Assembly (NCBI GenBank): GCA_964642855.1
Contig: CAZXSK010000010.1
Span: 12,671 to 76,670, forward strand
DNA length: 64,000 bases
Direction: 5' to 3'
Source: CAZXSK01 sp964642855
GTDB lineage: Bacteria; Planctomycetota; Phycisphaerae; SM23-33
The notes below the pieces were generated by a model. It did no database searches. It saw only the letters and a list, made by a program, of their open reading frames with translations, and was not told the origin of the DNA. Position 1 is the stretch's first letter, and every line of letters starts with the position of its first letter. The position numbers and the translations under genes are program-made. Shown here piece after piece: positions 35,496-44,406 of this stretch.

Positions 35496-36857
35496 ATGAG
35501 TGTACTTCGATTTTTCGCGATCATCCTGATCTTTGGCTGCGTGTCGGTAGCTTGGATGATCCTGGCCGGAACGGTCTTTGTTCGCACCGATCAGCAGGAC
35601 GAGCAACTCGCCCAGGAAGTCCGAAGCCTCTGGGGGCCGAAGACACTTGCCCAAGCCCATCCCTATTGGGGAACGGGTCCGGAAACTGACTGGTCGTCCG
35701 ACAGTGTGATCGTGCCCGAGGCAAGCAATATCAACGTCAAGCTAACGCACGAGAACCGCCGCAAGGGCCTGCTCTGGTACAGCATGTTCACGGCCGACTT
35801 CCGCGGAGAGTACACCATCCCCGCCGCAGAAGACGGAGGAGATCGTGGCTTCTTCCACTTCGACCTCCCCAACGGCGCCACCCCAATCGACCTGGAGGTA
35901 CATGTCGACGGTAACGCCATTGATCTGCCTTACAAGCAGCGCGTCAGCGGGAAGATCGCCGTACCACTCGCTCGAAGCCAAGCGCGGACCGTCACTGTCG
36001 CCTTCCGTGCCCGAGGACAGCTGCACTGGCTGTATTTCCCCGCCGGCGTGGAATACCATCGGGGAAGCGGCCGCGTGTGGGACCGCGATGAAACCGACAG
36101 CGACCTCGTGCTCAACCAGAGCGACGCCGGAGTGGGAGAGTTGCGCAATTTCTCGCTGACGGTCACTACCGACTTCAAGGCCATCGACTATCCCACAGGA
36201 GCCCAAAGCCCCAATAGCGAGGCGAGTCCGACGAATGGAGGTCTGGCTGCAACGTGGGAATACGACAGCCTCATCACCGGTCAACCGATCGGCGTGACCA
36301 TGCCCGCCAAGCCCAACGCCGGACCGATCATTGGCAAGATGACGCTGCTTGCCCCCGTCAGCCTGCTGTTCTTCCTGACGGTGCTCTTCACCGTCGTTGT
36401 CCTGAAGAAAATACCGCTGCATCCCATGCACTACCTGTTCGTTTCCGCCGGATTCTTCGCCTTCCACATTCTGCTGGCCTACCTGACTGATCACATCGAC
36501 CTCTACGCAGCCTTCTGGATCTGTGCCGCGGTCAGCGGACTGCTTGTGGTCTCCTACATGAGGCTGGTGGCCGGGATCACATTCGCCGCGGTCTACGTGG
36601 GCGTGGCTCAACTGGTGTACCTGGTGGGCTTTTCGTATGCGTTCTTCTGGAAGGGTATGACGGGCCTTGCGATCACTATCGGCGCGGTTCTGACGCTGCT
36701 GGTACTCATGCAGGCCACGGGACGGGTCAACTGGTTCGAAGTGTTCGGCTCCCGAAAACCTGGCGAACAGGATGGGCACACCCCGCCGGTTCCCGGAAGC
36801 GGGCAATCGGATCCGGTTCTGACTGAAGAGTCCACGTCTTCCGCCCCGGAGCAATAG
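35496..36857 (+). CDS. creD: CreD-like inner membrane protein
   Basis: 453 aa. An N-terminal helix (SVLRFFAIILIFGCVSVAWMILAG) is followed by a large beta-rich periplasmic region and then a block of C-terminal helices beginning MTLLAPVSLLFFLTVLF and VLKKIPLHPMHYLFVSAGFFAFHILLAYL. The P.HY.f...fF.FH.LLaYL signature is what I recall for the CreD/PF06123 family. CreD contributes to envelope stress tolerance in E. coli, where CreBC controls it; here a winged-helix regulator sits upstream instead. GGAG is 6 nt before the ATG. The tail is Pro/Ser/Glu-rich. Confidence 0.88.
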   Translation: MSVLRFFAIILIFGCVSVAWMILAGTVFVRTDQQDEQLAQEVRSLWGPKTLAQAHPYWGTGPETDWSSDSVIVPEASNINVKLTHENRRKGLLWYSMFTADFRGEYTIPAAEDGGDRGFFHFDLPNGATPIDLEVHVDGNAIDLPYKQRVSGKIAVPLARSQARTVTVAFRARGQLHWLYFPAGVEYHRGSGRVWDRDETDSDLVLNQSDAGVGELRNFSLTVTTDFKAIDYPTGAQSPNSEASPTNGGLAATWEYDSLITGQPIGVTMPAKPNAGPIIGKMTLLAPVSLLFFLTVLFTVVVLKKIPLHPMHYLFVSAGFFAFHILLAYLTDHIDLYAAFWICAAVSGLLVVSYMRLVAGITFAAVYVGVAQLVYLVGFSYAFFWKGMTGLAITIGAVLTLLVLMQATGRVNWFEVFGSRKPGEQDGHTPPVPGSGQSDPVLTEESTSSAPEQ

Positions 36858-36982
36858 ACAGTCGGAACCGAAGACGTTGCTTCGGGTACGTCAGGTCATC
36901 ACCACCGGCGTGTCTGCAGGCCTTTGCGTTGCGGGCACGCCGGCTTCTCTGCGCGCTTGGCTCGGATGGAGAAGAATCGGCG

Positions 36983-37666
36983 TCAGGCCTTCCCCCTGCC
37001 CGCAACAGCCGCCACAACCCACCACCCGGCTGCCACGCCAGGCCAAGCCAGCCAGGCCCAGATGGGTTTCGGCAGCAGGTGACCTTGCCTGGCACCGGCA
37101 GCCGCCCAGACGAAAAAGGACGGGGACAATCGCCACAGCGTCGACGAGCCCGCGCCGGACAGGAAGTCTGCTGACACATACCAGCACACAGGCAGCCCGG
37201 CGAAAACGACAAGGATGACCAGAAGCGAAGAAGCCCTTGCAGCCGGAGTCGAGGGCAACAGGCCCGCTGCCAGTGAGAGTGGTACCACCGCCAGCACGGC
37301 AAGCCCCGCACGAAATGCGTCTGTCGCCACTGCATCGCCCAGGTAGGTAGCCGTTGCATAGAACGGACAGGCTGTCACCGCAAAGCCAACCAGCTCGACC
37401 AGTGACAGCACGTTGAGTCCACAGCTGGTTCGACGTCGCGCATAGAGCATCGCCGGATAGAGCGTAAGCAGGAATGCTGCCTGGGCAATGGCGAGGGTAT
37501 GTAACGCGGGAAGCGCTGCGGAGCGAGCAGAACTCCGAGCCTCATAGACCGCGTCGGGGAACAGTCCAGCAGCCATCCCAACCAGGCAAGCCGCCATCCA
37601 CGCGACACCCGCGGGCCTCCAGAGGGCTTCCAGCAAGCACCGTTGATTGCAGGGGTCTCGCGACAC
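36983..37666 (-). CDS. Polytopic membrane protein downstream of ftsQ
   Basis: 227 aa with about six hydrophobic helices and no recognised family. A GTG start lies 4 nt after the ftsQ stop, so it is probably translated by reinitiation; no Shine-Dalgarno is evident. It takes the position where ftsA and ftsZ lie in many bacterial dcw clusters. It is the last minus-strand gene of the cluster; the CreD gene converges on it. Its relation to division is unproven, since codon content is ordinary but sequence identity gives no clue. Confidence 0.65.
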   Translation of the reverse strand: MSRDPCNQRCLLEALWRPAGVAWMAACLVGMAAGLFPDAVYEARSSARSAALPALHTLAIAQAAFLLTLYPAMLYARRRTSCGLNVLSLVELVGFAVTACPFYATATYLGDAVATDAFRAGLAVLAVVPLSLAAGLLPSTPAARASSLLVILVVFAGLPVCWYVSADFLSGAGSSTLWRLSPSFFVWAAAGARQGHLLPKPIWAWLAWPGVAAGWWVVAAVAGRGKA

Positions 37667-37670
37667 GAAA

Positions 37671-38735
37671 TCAGTAGGGGTCGTACGTCAAGTTGTCGCC
37701 ACGCAGATTGATCGTACGGGCCTCCCCGGCAAGCTGCCCGCCATGACGCCGGACGAACTCGTCGAGATTGTCCATCTTCCGATCCGGATGCACAACCCAG
37801 TCACCGCCGGCATCGGGGAATCGGCCGAACTCAATTACCGTAGGCCGGGACTTGCCCTCTTGGGCGCAGAACTTCAGCTGTGGCTCGCGACGGGTACGCG
37901 GCGTTACCCTCCAGCCGTAGTTGCTGACATCAATCCACGTGACCTCCCTCCAGTATCGCCGGGAGTGCAGGAGTCTTGCCAACCGAATGCCGGCCTGGAG
38001 GTCTTCCCCCGGCCAGCGCTCGCCCGGATCAGGCGGCGCACTGAGGACGCCGTCGATCAGGATGTAATGAATGCTACCGACCTGCACGCCGCAGTCTGGA
38101 ACCTGGTTGCCATTGGCAAGGCAATACTTCTCGTCCTTGGTCCCACCCAAGGGGGCAACAACCAGCCGGGGGACTTCGTAGTACTGCACCGCGCCGGTAG
38201 GCGTTGCGTAGGCCCTCCCGTCGCGTAGAAGCACGCCGTCCTCGTCTACGAAGTAGATTTGGCGTTCAAAACGTACGGCTACCACCGGCCGGCGGAAGGT
38301 TGCCTGCACCTCCACCAACCCGAGATTGGGATCGCTTGTTTCCTGTTTCCGCACCAAATGGACCTGGCGGATCCAAGGGTGCCTCTCGGCCAGGGCGTGC
38401 ACCCGGCGAACGAGATTGCGCGAGTAAAAAGTCATCCCCTCCGGTGCGAGTTCCCGGCAAATGCGCGCATTGACCGAAGGCGGAAGCCACATCGGCGTGT
38501 CGGCAAGTGTCACGCGAAACGCAGGCGGCGTCCGGCCGAATTCTCCGGTCCGTACGCGGTGTTCCAACACCTTCATGCCCCATGCAGCCGACGCCCCGCA
38601 GACGATTACCAGCAGTGCCCAGATCGTACCCTTGACCAAGCGTCTGCGCCTGCCCGACGTGTCTGCATCCCACACGTCATGAAGAGATTTCTTCCTGCGC
38701 TTGCTCTCGGCTGGCTTCTTCTGCTTCCTTGCCAT
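37671..38735 (-). CDS. ftsQ: FtsQ/DivIB-like cell division protein
   Basis: 354 aa. Basic cytoplasmic tail (MARKQKKPAESKRRKK), one membrane helix at about residues 35-55 (GTIWALLVIVCGASAAWGMKVL), then an extracytoplasmic region. The part around LAERHPWIRQVHLVRK...LGLVEVQATFRRPVVAVRF resembles the POTRA/FtsQ domain, and FVDEDGVLL is the usual strand after it. It bridges FtsL/FtsB and the septal synthases. The position after ddl is standard. It is longer than E. coli FtsQ. AGGA lies 5 nt before the ATG. Confidence 0.85.
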   Translation of the reverse strand: MARKQKKPAESKRRKKSLHDVWDADTSGRRRRLVKGTIWALLVIVCGASAAWGMKVLEHRVRTGEFGRTPPAFRVTLADTPMWLPPSVNARICRELAPEGMTFYSRNLVRRVHALAERHPWIRQVHLVRKQETSDPNLGLVEVQATFRRPVVAVRFERQIYFVDEDGVLLRDGRAYATPTGAVQYYEVPRLVVAPLGGTKDEKYCLANGNQVPDCGVQVGSIHYILIDGVLSAPPDPGERWPGEDLQAGIRLARLLHSRRYWREVTWIDVSNYGWRVTPRTRREPQLKFCAQEGKSRPTVIEFGRFPDAGGDWVVHPDRKMDNLDEFVRRHGGQLAGEARTINLRGDNLTYDPY

Positions 38736-38746
38736 GGCATCCTGCG

Positions 38747-39727
38747 TCAGTTTGGTGTTTTCTGAACCCGATCGCTCCGGCGATCCATCGCCATCATGAC
38801 CAATCGATCTACCAGTTCTGGGAAGGAACAACCCGCCTTCGCAGCGGCCTTGGGCACCAGAGAATGACCGGTAAAGCCCGGGATCGTGTTGATCTCCAGC
38901 ACGTGCGGTGTTCCGTCGGCGGCTAGAATAAAATCGACCCGAGAGAGGTCACGGCAGTTCAGCACGCGGTGAGCTTCGAGAGCGTCGTGCTGGAGGCGAC
39001 CGACGACCTGTGCGTCCAAGCCGTGATCGAAGACATACTCGGTGCCTGCTCCGTCTTCGTATTTGGCGGGGTAATCGTAGAAAGGTCGCTGGCAACAAAC
39101 CTCAAGTGCAGGCAGAGGCTGGTCGCCCAGAATGCCGATGGTCATCTCTCGACCGGGTACGAATCGCTCCAGCATCGCCCTGCCGTAGAGGTCGAACAGT
39201 TCCTCGATGGCTTCGCGTCGCTGTCGATCGTCGCGGGCAATGGTCACATGCACGCTCGACCCGCCGTCGACTGGCTTGACGACCACGGGAGGGGGTATCT
39301 CGTCCAGCCATCGATTGACCGTGCTCGGGTCGTGATACTCCTCGACGATCATCCAGTCGGGGGTGGTCAGACCGACCACGCGGAACAATTGCTTCGCAGC
39401 GGCCTTGTCCATAGCCATCTTGCTGGCCCGAGGCCCGGACCCCACGTACGGAAGCGACCGCTGCTCGCAAAGCTCCTGGACTTCCCCGGACTCGCCGAAA
39501 ACACCGTGCAGAGCAATGAACACAACATCGATGCCCGCGCGATCCAGCGCGGAAGTGTCGTTAGGAGCAATATCGGCACGCGTGACCTGGTGTCCTGCCT
39601 GCTCGAGCGCGCATGCGACGGCCTGGCCGCTCATCAATGAGACTTGCCGCTCCGACGAAGGCCCTCCCATCAGGACCGTGACGTCCAGGGGGCGGACCGT
39701 TTTGAAAAGGGCTTCACTGCCTTCCAT
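38747..39727 (-). CDS. ddl: D-alanine--D-alanine ligase
   Basis: 326-aa cytoplasmic ATP-grasp enzyme that makes the D-Ala-D-Ala dipeptide for MurF. Start block VTVLMGGPSSERQVSLMSG, central VVKPVDGGSSVHV (ATP-grasp Lys and Gly loop), RVDFILAADGTPHVLEINTIPGFTGHSLVPKAA (Mg-binding acids and dimer motif NT.PG.T..S..P). All canonical. The ATG at 39727 has AAGGA 7 nt upstream; the longer reading overlaps murB. Eleven nt separate it from ftsQ. Confidence 0.97.
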   Translation of the reverse strand: MEGSEALFKTVRPLDVTVLMGGPSSERQVSLMSGQAVACALEQAGHQVTRADIAPNDTSALDRAGIDVVFIALHGVFGESGEVQELCEQRSLPYVGSGPRASKMAMDKAAAKQLFRVVGLTTPDWMIVEEYHDPSTVNRWLDEIPPPVVVKPVDGGSSVHVTIARDDRQRREAIEELFDLYGRAMLERFVPGREMTIGILGDQPLPALEVCCQRPFYDYPAKYEDGAGTEYVFDHGLDAQVVGRLQHDALEAHRVLNCRDLSRVDFILAADGTPHVLEINTIPGFTGHSLVPKAAAKAGCSFPELVDRLVMMAMDRRSDRVQKTPN

Positions 39728-39746
39728 GGCAACTTCCTTGCGACAC

Positions 39747-40625
39747 CTACCACACTTCCAACTCGAGTTCCAGGTAGACGCCGGCACTGTCGTACACCTG
39801 ATCTCGAATCGTGTTGACCAGTTTCAGTACGTCCGACGCCGTCGCGCCCGGATCGGCCAGAATGAAGTTCGCATGCTTCTCCGAGACATACGCGCCCCCG
39901 ACCCGTCTTCCTTTCAGACCTGCCCGATCGATCAGGGCACCCGCCGACAGGCCACGCGGGTTCTTGAACACACAACCAGCGTTCCTGCTGCCCAGAGGCT
40001 GGGTGTTCTTCTTGTAGATCCAGATCTGCTTGACCTGCCGAAGGATCCGTTGAGGGTCGTCCTCGGCGAGATTGAACTCCGCCGACAGAACGTACTTGGA
40101 CGTAATGTTCGTCGATCGATAGGCGAAGGCCAGATCGTCGGAGTAACGGGTGAATACCTCACCCTCTTCGGTCATGACCTGGACGCTGGCGATCGCGTTG
40201 CCGATATCACCAAATGCACCGCCCGCGTTCATTCGCACGCACCCGCCAATGCTGCCCGGGATACCCGTCAGCCCCTCAAGCCCGGAAAGCCCTTCCCGTA
40301 CGCACCGAAGGACCAGTCGACCCATGTCGGCCCCGGCCATGGCGTGCACCCCGCCGTCGACGAGAGTGACGTTCTTGAACGCCCCTTCGGTCAGGTGCAT
40401 CACCGCACCCTTCACTCCGGCGTCGTCAATCAACAGGTTCGCACCCGAACCCAGCACGCGGGTAGGGATCTCGTTTTCGTGGCAGAGAATCGTCAGTTCG
40501 CGAAGCTCATCAATCGTCCGCGGTTCCATGAAATACTGGGCGTTGCCACCGATACCCAGCCAGGTATACGGCGCAAGAGGAACATCCTGCCTCGCGATTT
40601 CCTTGTATTCGTCGAACAGTCCCAT
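39747..40625 (-). CDS. murB: UDP-N-acetylenolpyruvoylglucosamine reductase
   Basis: 292-aa FAD enzyme that reduces UDP-GlcNAc-enolpyruvate to UDP-MurNAc. FAD site LGIGGNAQYF and RVLGSGANLLI; substrate region GLTGIPGSIGGCVRMNAGAFG-like (MNAGGAFGDIG); catalytic block NAGCVFKNP; then LIDRAGLKGRRVGGAYVSEKHANFI. The proton-donor position in the last block, usually Ser (GSxFxNP), is Cys here. This type-II layout without the Tyr loop is usual outside enterics. The start is chosen by homology (MGLFDEYKEIA); a start at 40682, overlapping murC, is possible. Two residues of evidence conflict on ribosome sites. Confidence 0.95.
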   Translation of the reverse strand: MGLFDEYKEIARQDVPLAPYTWLGIGGNAQYFMEPRTIDELRELTILCHENEIPTRVLGSGANLLIDDAGVKGAVMHLTEGAFKNVTLVDGGVHAMAGADMGRLVLRCVREGLSGLEGLTGIPGSIGGCVRMNAGGAFGDIGNAIASVQVMTEEGEVFTRYSDDLAFAYRSTNITSKYVLSAEFNLAEDDPQRILRQVKQIWIYKKNTQPLGSRNAGCVFKNPRGLSAGALIDRAGLKGRRVGGAYVSEKHANFILADPGATASDVLKLVNTIRDQVYDSAGVYLELELEVW

Positions 40626-40669
40626 CGGCGTATCTGCAGCACTTCCTTGTCTTGTGACGTGCTTTGGCC

Positions 40670-42100
40670 TCAGTCTTCGCATTCCAGCCAACGCACGATC
40701 CGATCGGCGATATTCCACACGTTCCCTGCCCCCATCGTCACGCACAGGTCACCCGGGGCAAGCGAATCCTCCAGACGCTCAACGATCTCGTCGAACGTCT
40801 CGACGTAGCTGGCGGCTCCGCCATGCAGACGGATCTGCGCGACGAGGTCCTCACTGGAAATGTAATCCTTCTCCCTGTCCGAGTCCCGCACAAAATAGAT
40901 GTCGGGCACAATGACCTCATCAGCCAGGGCAAAACTGCGCGCGAAGTCCTTCAGAAGGAATCGCGTCCTGCTGTGCTGGTGAGGCTGGAATACACACCGG
41001 ACCCGCCGGGGTTGATAGAAGTCACGAAGGGCCCGTAACGTGGCCTGGACCTCTGTGGGATGGTGCGCGAAGTCATCGACAACCGTAATGCCCCCGACCT
41101 GGCCTTTGAGTGTCATCCGGCGGCGAGGTCCGGTGTAGTTGCCCAGGATCGTCACAATCCGCTCGGGCTCAATACCCGCATGGTGCAGAAGCCCCACCGC
41201 CGCCAGCGAGTTGTACGCGTTGTGAAGGCCCGGCAGTGGAACTGCCAGGTGAGCGTAATGCTGCCCACCCTTCTCGATGTCCATCCGCAGGCGACCTCGG
41301 TCAGACGTCAGGTTCACACCCCGCCAGTGGCAATCCTCGGCGAAGCCAAACGTCTCCACCTCGCAACTGGCCGTACGAACTGCCTCGATCGCGCTGCGGT
41401 CCTCTCCGTTGACCACCAGCACACCGGCAGGATCCATGCGTGCCGCGAAGGCTCGGAACGCCTCGATAATCGCCGACAGGTCGGCGTAGCAATCCAGATG
41501 GTCCTCCTCCACGTTCAGGATGCCGGCGTAAAGCGGGCGGAGGTTCAGGAAGCTCCGATCGTACTCGCACGCTTCGGCTACGAAATAGCGCCCTTCGCCG
41601 ACGCCGCTGGGCCCGCCGAGTTGCTCAACGGTCGCACCGACGACATAGCTCGGGTCGGTTCCCGCGCGGTCCAGAACGAAGGCCACCATTCCTGAGGTCG
41701 TGCTCTTGCCATGCGTTCCCGCCACCGCAATACCCACACGCTGGGCCATCAGCCGCCCGAGCATTTCCGAATACTTCAGAACCTCCACGCCCCGATCGAT
41801 CGCCGCGACGAGTTCGGGGTTCTCCCCATGGATGGCAGCGGAGTAGACCACCAGATCGACCTGATCGGGAATGTTGGAAGGGCACTGGCCGACATGCACA
41901 TCCACCCCGGAATCGCGAAGCCGCTGGACGGCGGCACTCTCGGCCATGTCCGAGCCGCTCACCCTCGCCCCATTGGATCGGAGCATGGTCGCGATAGCGC
42001 GCATGCCCGACCCGCCGATACCAATAAGATGAATGCGCTTTCCCGCGAAGGACTCTCCGCCCTGGCGACCGGCTGGTCCGTGCTGACTGCGGGTTTCCAT
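40670..42100 (-). CDS. murC: UDP-N-acetylmuramate--L-alanine ligase
   Basis: 476 aa. Adds L-Ala to UDP-MurNAc. Rossmann start IHLIGIGGSGMRAIATML, ATP loop VAGTHGKSTTSGM, central ALA-like VVDDFAHHPTEVQATLRALR and Mg/uracil region VFQPHQHSRT. All typical of MurC. Upstream of the ATG is GGCGG with a short spacer. It follows murG by about 150 nt and is followed by murB at 44 nt. Confidence 0.97.
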   Translation of the reverse strand: METRSQHGPAGRQGGESFAGKRIHLIGIGGSGMRAIATMLRSNGARVSGSDMAESAAVQRLRDSGVDVHVGQCPSNIPDQVDLVVYSAAIHGENPELVAAIDRGVEVLKYSEMLGRLMAQRVGIAVAGTHGKSTTSGMVAFVLDRAGTDPSYVVGATVEQLGGPSGVGEGRYFVAEACEYDRSFLNLRPLYAGILNVEEDHLDCYADLSAIIEAFRAFAARMDPAGVLVVNGEDRSAIEAVRTASCEVETFGFAEDCHWRGVNLTSDRGRLRMDIEKGGQHYAHLAVPLPGLHNAYNSLAAVGLLHHAGIEPERIVTILGNYTGPRRRMTLKGQVGGITVVDDFAHHPTEVQATLRALRDFYQPRRVRCVFQPHQHSRTRFLLKDFARSFALADEVIVPDIYFVRDSDREKDYISSEDLVAQIRLHGGAASYVETFDEIVERLEDSLAPGDLCVTMGAGNVWNIADRIVRWLECED

Positions 42101-42250
42101 CGCTTCCGCCTTTCGTCTGTTCGATCGTGCCGGCGCAGAGAATCCCTGCTCCGCGCCTCTACGTATCCTATCGCCTCTTGACGAGCACGAGCTTTAGCGA
42201 TTGCCCCGCGACCAACACCCATCCAAGGGATCCGCCGGGGCATCCTCACT

Positions 42251-43375
42251 CTATCCCGACGACGCGCGGTGACCCTCCACGAGCCAGCGAGCTACTTCCT
42301 TGGCCGCTCCCGCCTTTGCCACCCGCCCGGCAGCTTCGTGCATACCTCCCAGGACGCCGTCGCTATCCAGGATCGGGAGCAGTACCTTCCAGAGTCGGGC
42401 CGCATTCTCATCCGGGTCAACGGCGTCGTCGACAAGCACAACCCCGCCTGTCTCGACCAGCTCAGCGGCATTGTGTCGTTGCTGCTGATCACGGTGATAC
42501 GGATAGGGCAGAATGACCGCCGGCGTTCCCGTCACCGCAAGTTCCGCAGCCGTACCCGCACCGCATCGACAGATCGCCAGATCCGCAGCTTCATAGGCAA
42601 GATCCATACGATGGCAGTAGTCCTGCACAACGAGGTGAATGCCTCTATCGGTAAATGCTTCTCGCAGGCGAGCCATCTTCTCGCGACGAGTGATCGCCAG
42701 CACCTGCCAATGATTCGCGTACTTCGCCAGGTCGCCGGCAAGGGCAGCAACAGCATTCGTTATCGAATCGGCCGACAGGCTTCCGCCGAACACCAGCAGC
42801 GTCCTGTGGTCGGCGCGAAGGCCGAAATGCCCGAGAGCTTCGTCTTTGGAGGCCCACGCGAAGTTGTGTCGGACCGGGCAACCCACGCTCCGAACCTTGC
42901 TGCGGAACACCCCGAACCGCTGGGTCGTAGACTCAAACTGCGTGAAGATCGTCTCGACATGCCGCGCCAGGAACCGATTGGCAAGGCCGACGACGGCATC
43001 GGGATTCAGCAGGCCTGCCCGAATGTTCATTCTGTGGGCCTGACGGACAATTGGCCCGGCGGCAAAGCCCCCCAGTCCGAGCACGGCCCGGGGGTCGAGG
43101 TCCGAGAGCATCTGCCGCGCCTGCTTCCGTGAACGCCGCCAACGGCGAAGGAACCGTCCCCATCCACCGAAACCGCGCGGCACGGGGACCACAGGCTGAG
43201 GGACCATCGCGTGGGGCGTGGTTTCCAGGACCCGCCGGTCAATCTCGCGATCACTGCACGCGAACACGACCCGCACGCCACGTTCGATCCGAAGCAGTTC
43301 GTCAGCCACAGCCAGCCCCGGATACAGATGGCCTCCCGTTCCGCCCCCCGCGAAGATGTAGATCGCCTCGTGCAT
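42251..43375 (-). CDS. murG: Lipid II synthase MurG (UDP-GlcNAc transferase)
   Basis: 374-aa GT-B glycosyltransferase at the inner face of the membrane; transfers GlcNAc to lipid I. N-terminal G-loop FAGGGTGGHLYPGLA, membrane-contact region, second loop LLVFGGSLSADSITNAV, and the donor site ADLAICRCGAGTAAELAVTGTPAVILPYP (family S.aGa.Tv.E). The usual Ser of that block is replaced by Arg-Cys (RCGAGT). It lies 16 nt after the lyase-like gene and 150 nt before murC. Confidence 0.96.
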   Translation of the reverse strand: MHEAIYIFAGGGTGGHLYPGLAVADELLRIERGVRVVFACSDREIDRRVLETTPHAMVPQPVVPVPRGFGGWGRFLRRWRRSRKQARQMLSDLDPRAVLGLGGFAAGPIVRQAHRMNIRAGLLNPDAVVGLANRFLARHVETIFTQFESTTQRFGVFRSKVRSVGCPVRHNFAWASKDEALGHFGLRADHRTLLVFGGSLSADSITNAVAALAGDLAKYANHWQVLAITRREKMARLREAFTDRGIHLVVQDYCHRMDLAYEAADLAICRCGAGTAAELAVTGTPAVILPYPYHRDQQQRHNAAELVETGGVVLVDDAVDPDENAARLWKVLLPILDSDGVLGGMHEAAGRVAKAGAAKEVARWLVEGHRASSG

Positions 43376-43391
43376 CCGATTTCTGTCCTGA

Positions 43392-44309
43392 TCAGGCCTT
43401 GACCTTCAGGCAATAGTCGAAGAATCCGATCGCCTCCAGCTCCCCACGAAGCGATGTGAGTTCCTGGGAAGAGAAACTCCGTTCGGGCGTTCGGACCGGC
43501 CCACAGTCCAGGCCCGCGAGTTTGACCATCGCCTTGCTTGCCCGCATTCCGCCGTAGCGTTCCATCACCGCGATCATCTCATCGGCGAGTTGCTGACACC
43601 TGCGGGCGGTGTGCATTTCACGTTTCTCGAACGCATCGAGGATCTGCAGGTACAGCCCCGGGGCGAAGTTGTACGTTGTGCCCACGGCACCGCGGGCACC
43701 GAGCGCCAGTCCGGCCAGAAGGAACTCGTCGCGACCGAACAGCATGTCAAGCCGTCCCTCGTCCAACTGTACGCAACGACCGAAATCCATGAGATCCTCA
43801 TGGGTGAACTTCGCTCCGACCAGCGTCGGAACAGTCTCTGCTGCGACGGTGAACAGATCGCGCAGGCAGATGTCCACCCCCGTTCGAGAAGGAATGTGGT
43901 AGTAGTACAGTGGCATATCAGGGGCCGCTGCCGATACATGGGCGATGAACACCACCAACGAGCTGACATCTGCGGGCCTGTGGTAGCTGGGTGGAGCCAG
44001 CGCGATCGCCGCTGCACGGTTCTCCGCGGCGTGCCGGGCCAACGTGCAGGCATCGCCGGCAGCGTTGGCTCCCACGTGGATGATCACGGGGAAGTCTTCT
44101 GAGGCCAGTCTCGTCCAGCGTTCCGCCACCCTCATTCGCTCGTCTACGGTAAGCGAGAGTCCCTCGCCGGTGGTCCCGCATACAAACGCCCCGCGAACGC
44201 CGTTCTCCTCCAGTACCTCTCGCTGGTTCTCTAGCGTATCCAGCGCAAGCTCCCCGGCGGCGCTCATGGGTGTGTGAACAGCTGCGATCAGTCCGGTCCG
44301 TCGCTTCAT
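43392..44309 (-). CDS. N-acetylneuraminate-lyase/DapA-family aldolase inside the dcw cluster
   Basis: 305-aa class I aldolase. Motifs: CGTTGEGLSLT (substrate loop), YYYHIPSRTG with the catalytic Tyr, VGAKFTHEDL with the Schiff-base Lys, and VGTTYNFAPGLY. YYYHIP and the K-F-T-x-x-D-L stretch resemble N-acetylneuraminate lyase more than dihydrodipicolinate synthase, so the substrate may be a sialate-like or other 2-keto acid; mDAP synthesis cannot be excluded. The ATG at 44309 has AGGAG upstream, and a 14-bp palindrome precedes it. It sits between ftsW and murG, where no such gene is normally found. Confidence 0.9.
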   Translation of the reverse strand: MKRRTGLIAAVHTPMSAAGELALDTLENQREVLEENGVRGAFVCGTTGEGLSLTVDERMRVAERWTRLASEDFPVIIHVGANAAGDACTLARHAAENRAAAIALAPPSYHRPADVSSLVVFIAHVSAAAPDMPLYYYHIPSRTGVDICLRDLFTVAAETVPTLVGAKFTHEDLMDFGRCVQLDEGRLDMLFGRDEFLLAGLALGARGAVGTTYNFAPGLYLQILDAFEKREMHTARRCQQLADEMIAVMERYGGMRASKAMVKLAGLDCGPVRTPERSFSSQELTSLRGELEAIGFFDYCLKVKA

Positions 44310-44323
44310 GGTCGCTCCTGCAC

Positions 44324-44337
44324 GAGTGTCGACACTC
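44324..44337. promoter_or_regulatory. 14-bp perfect palindrome in front of the lyase-like gene
   Basis: GAGTGTCGACACTC, self-complementary at every position, lies 15 nt upstream of the start codon and just beyond the ribosome site. It could be an operator for a dimeric repressor or a small hairpin controlling translation. Confidence 0.5.
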
Positions 44338-44406
44338 ACCCCTCGGGTAAGCATACATCGAACCCACTGGACGGACAGCAGGAAATGGTGCTGCCCCGCC
44401 TGCTGA

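Noticed and set aside
36858..36982. Small hairpin CCGAAG...CTTCGG after the CreD gene as terminator
   Set aside because: Only 6 bp and no T-tract follows; not strong enough to list.
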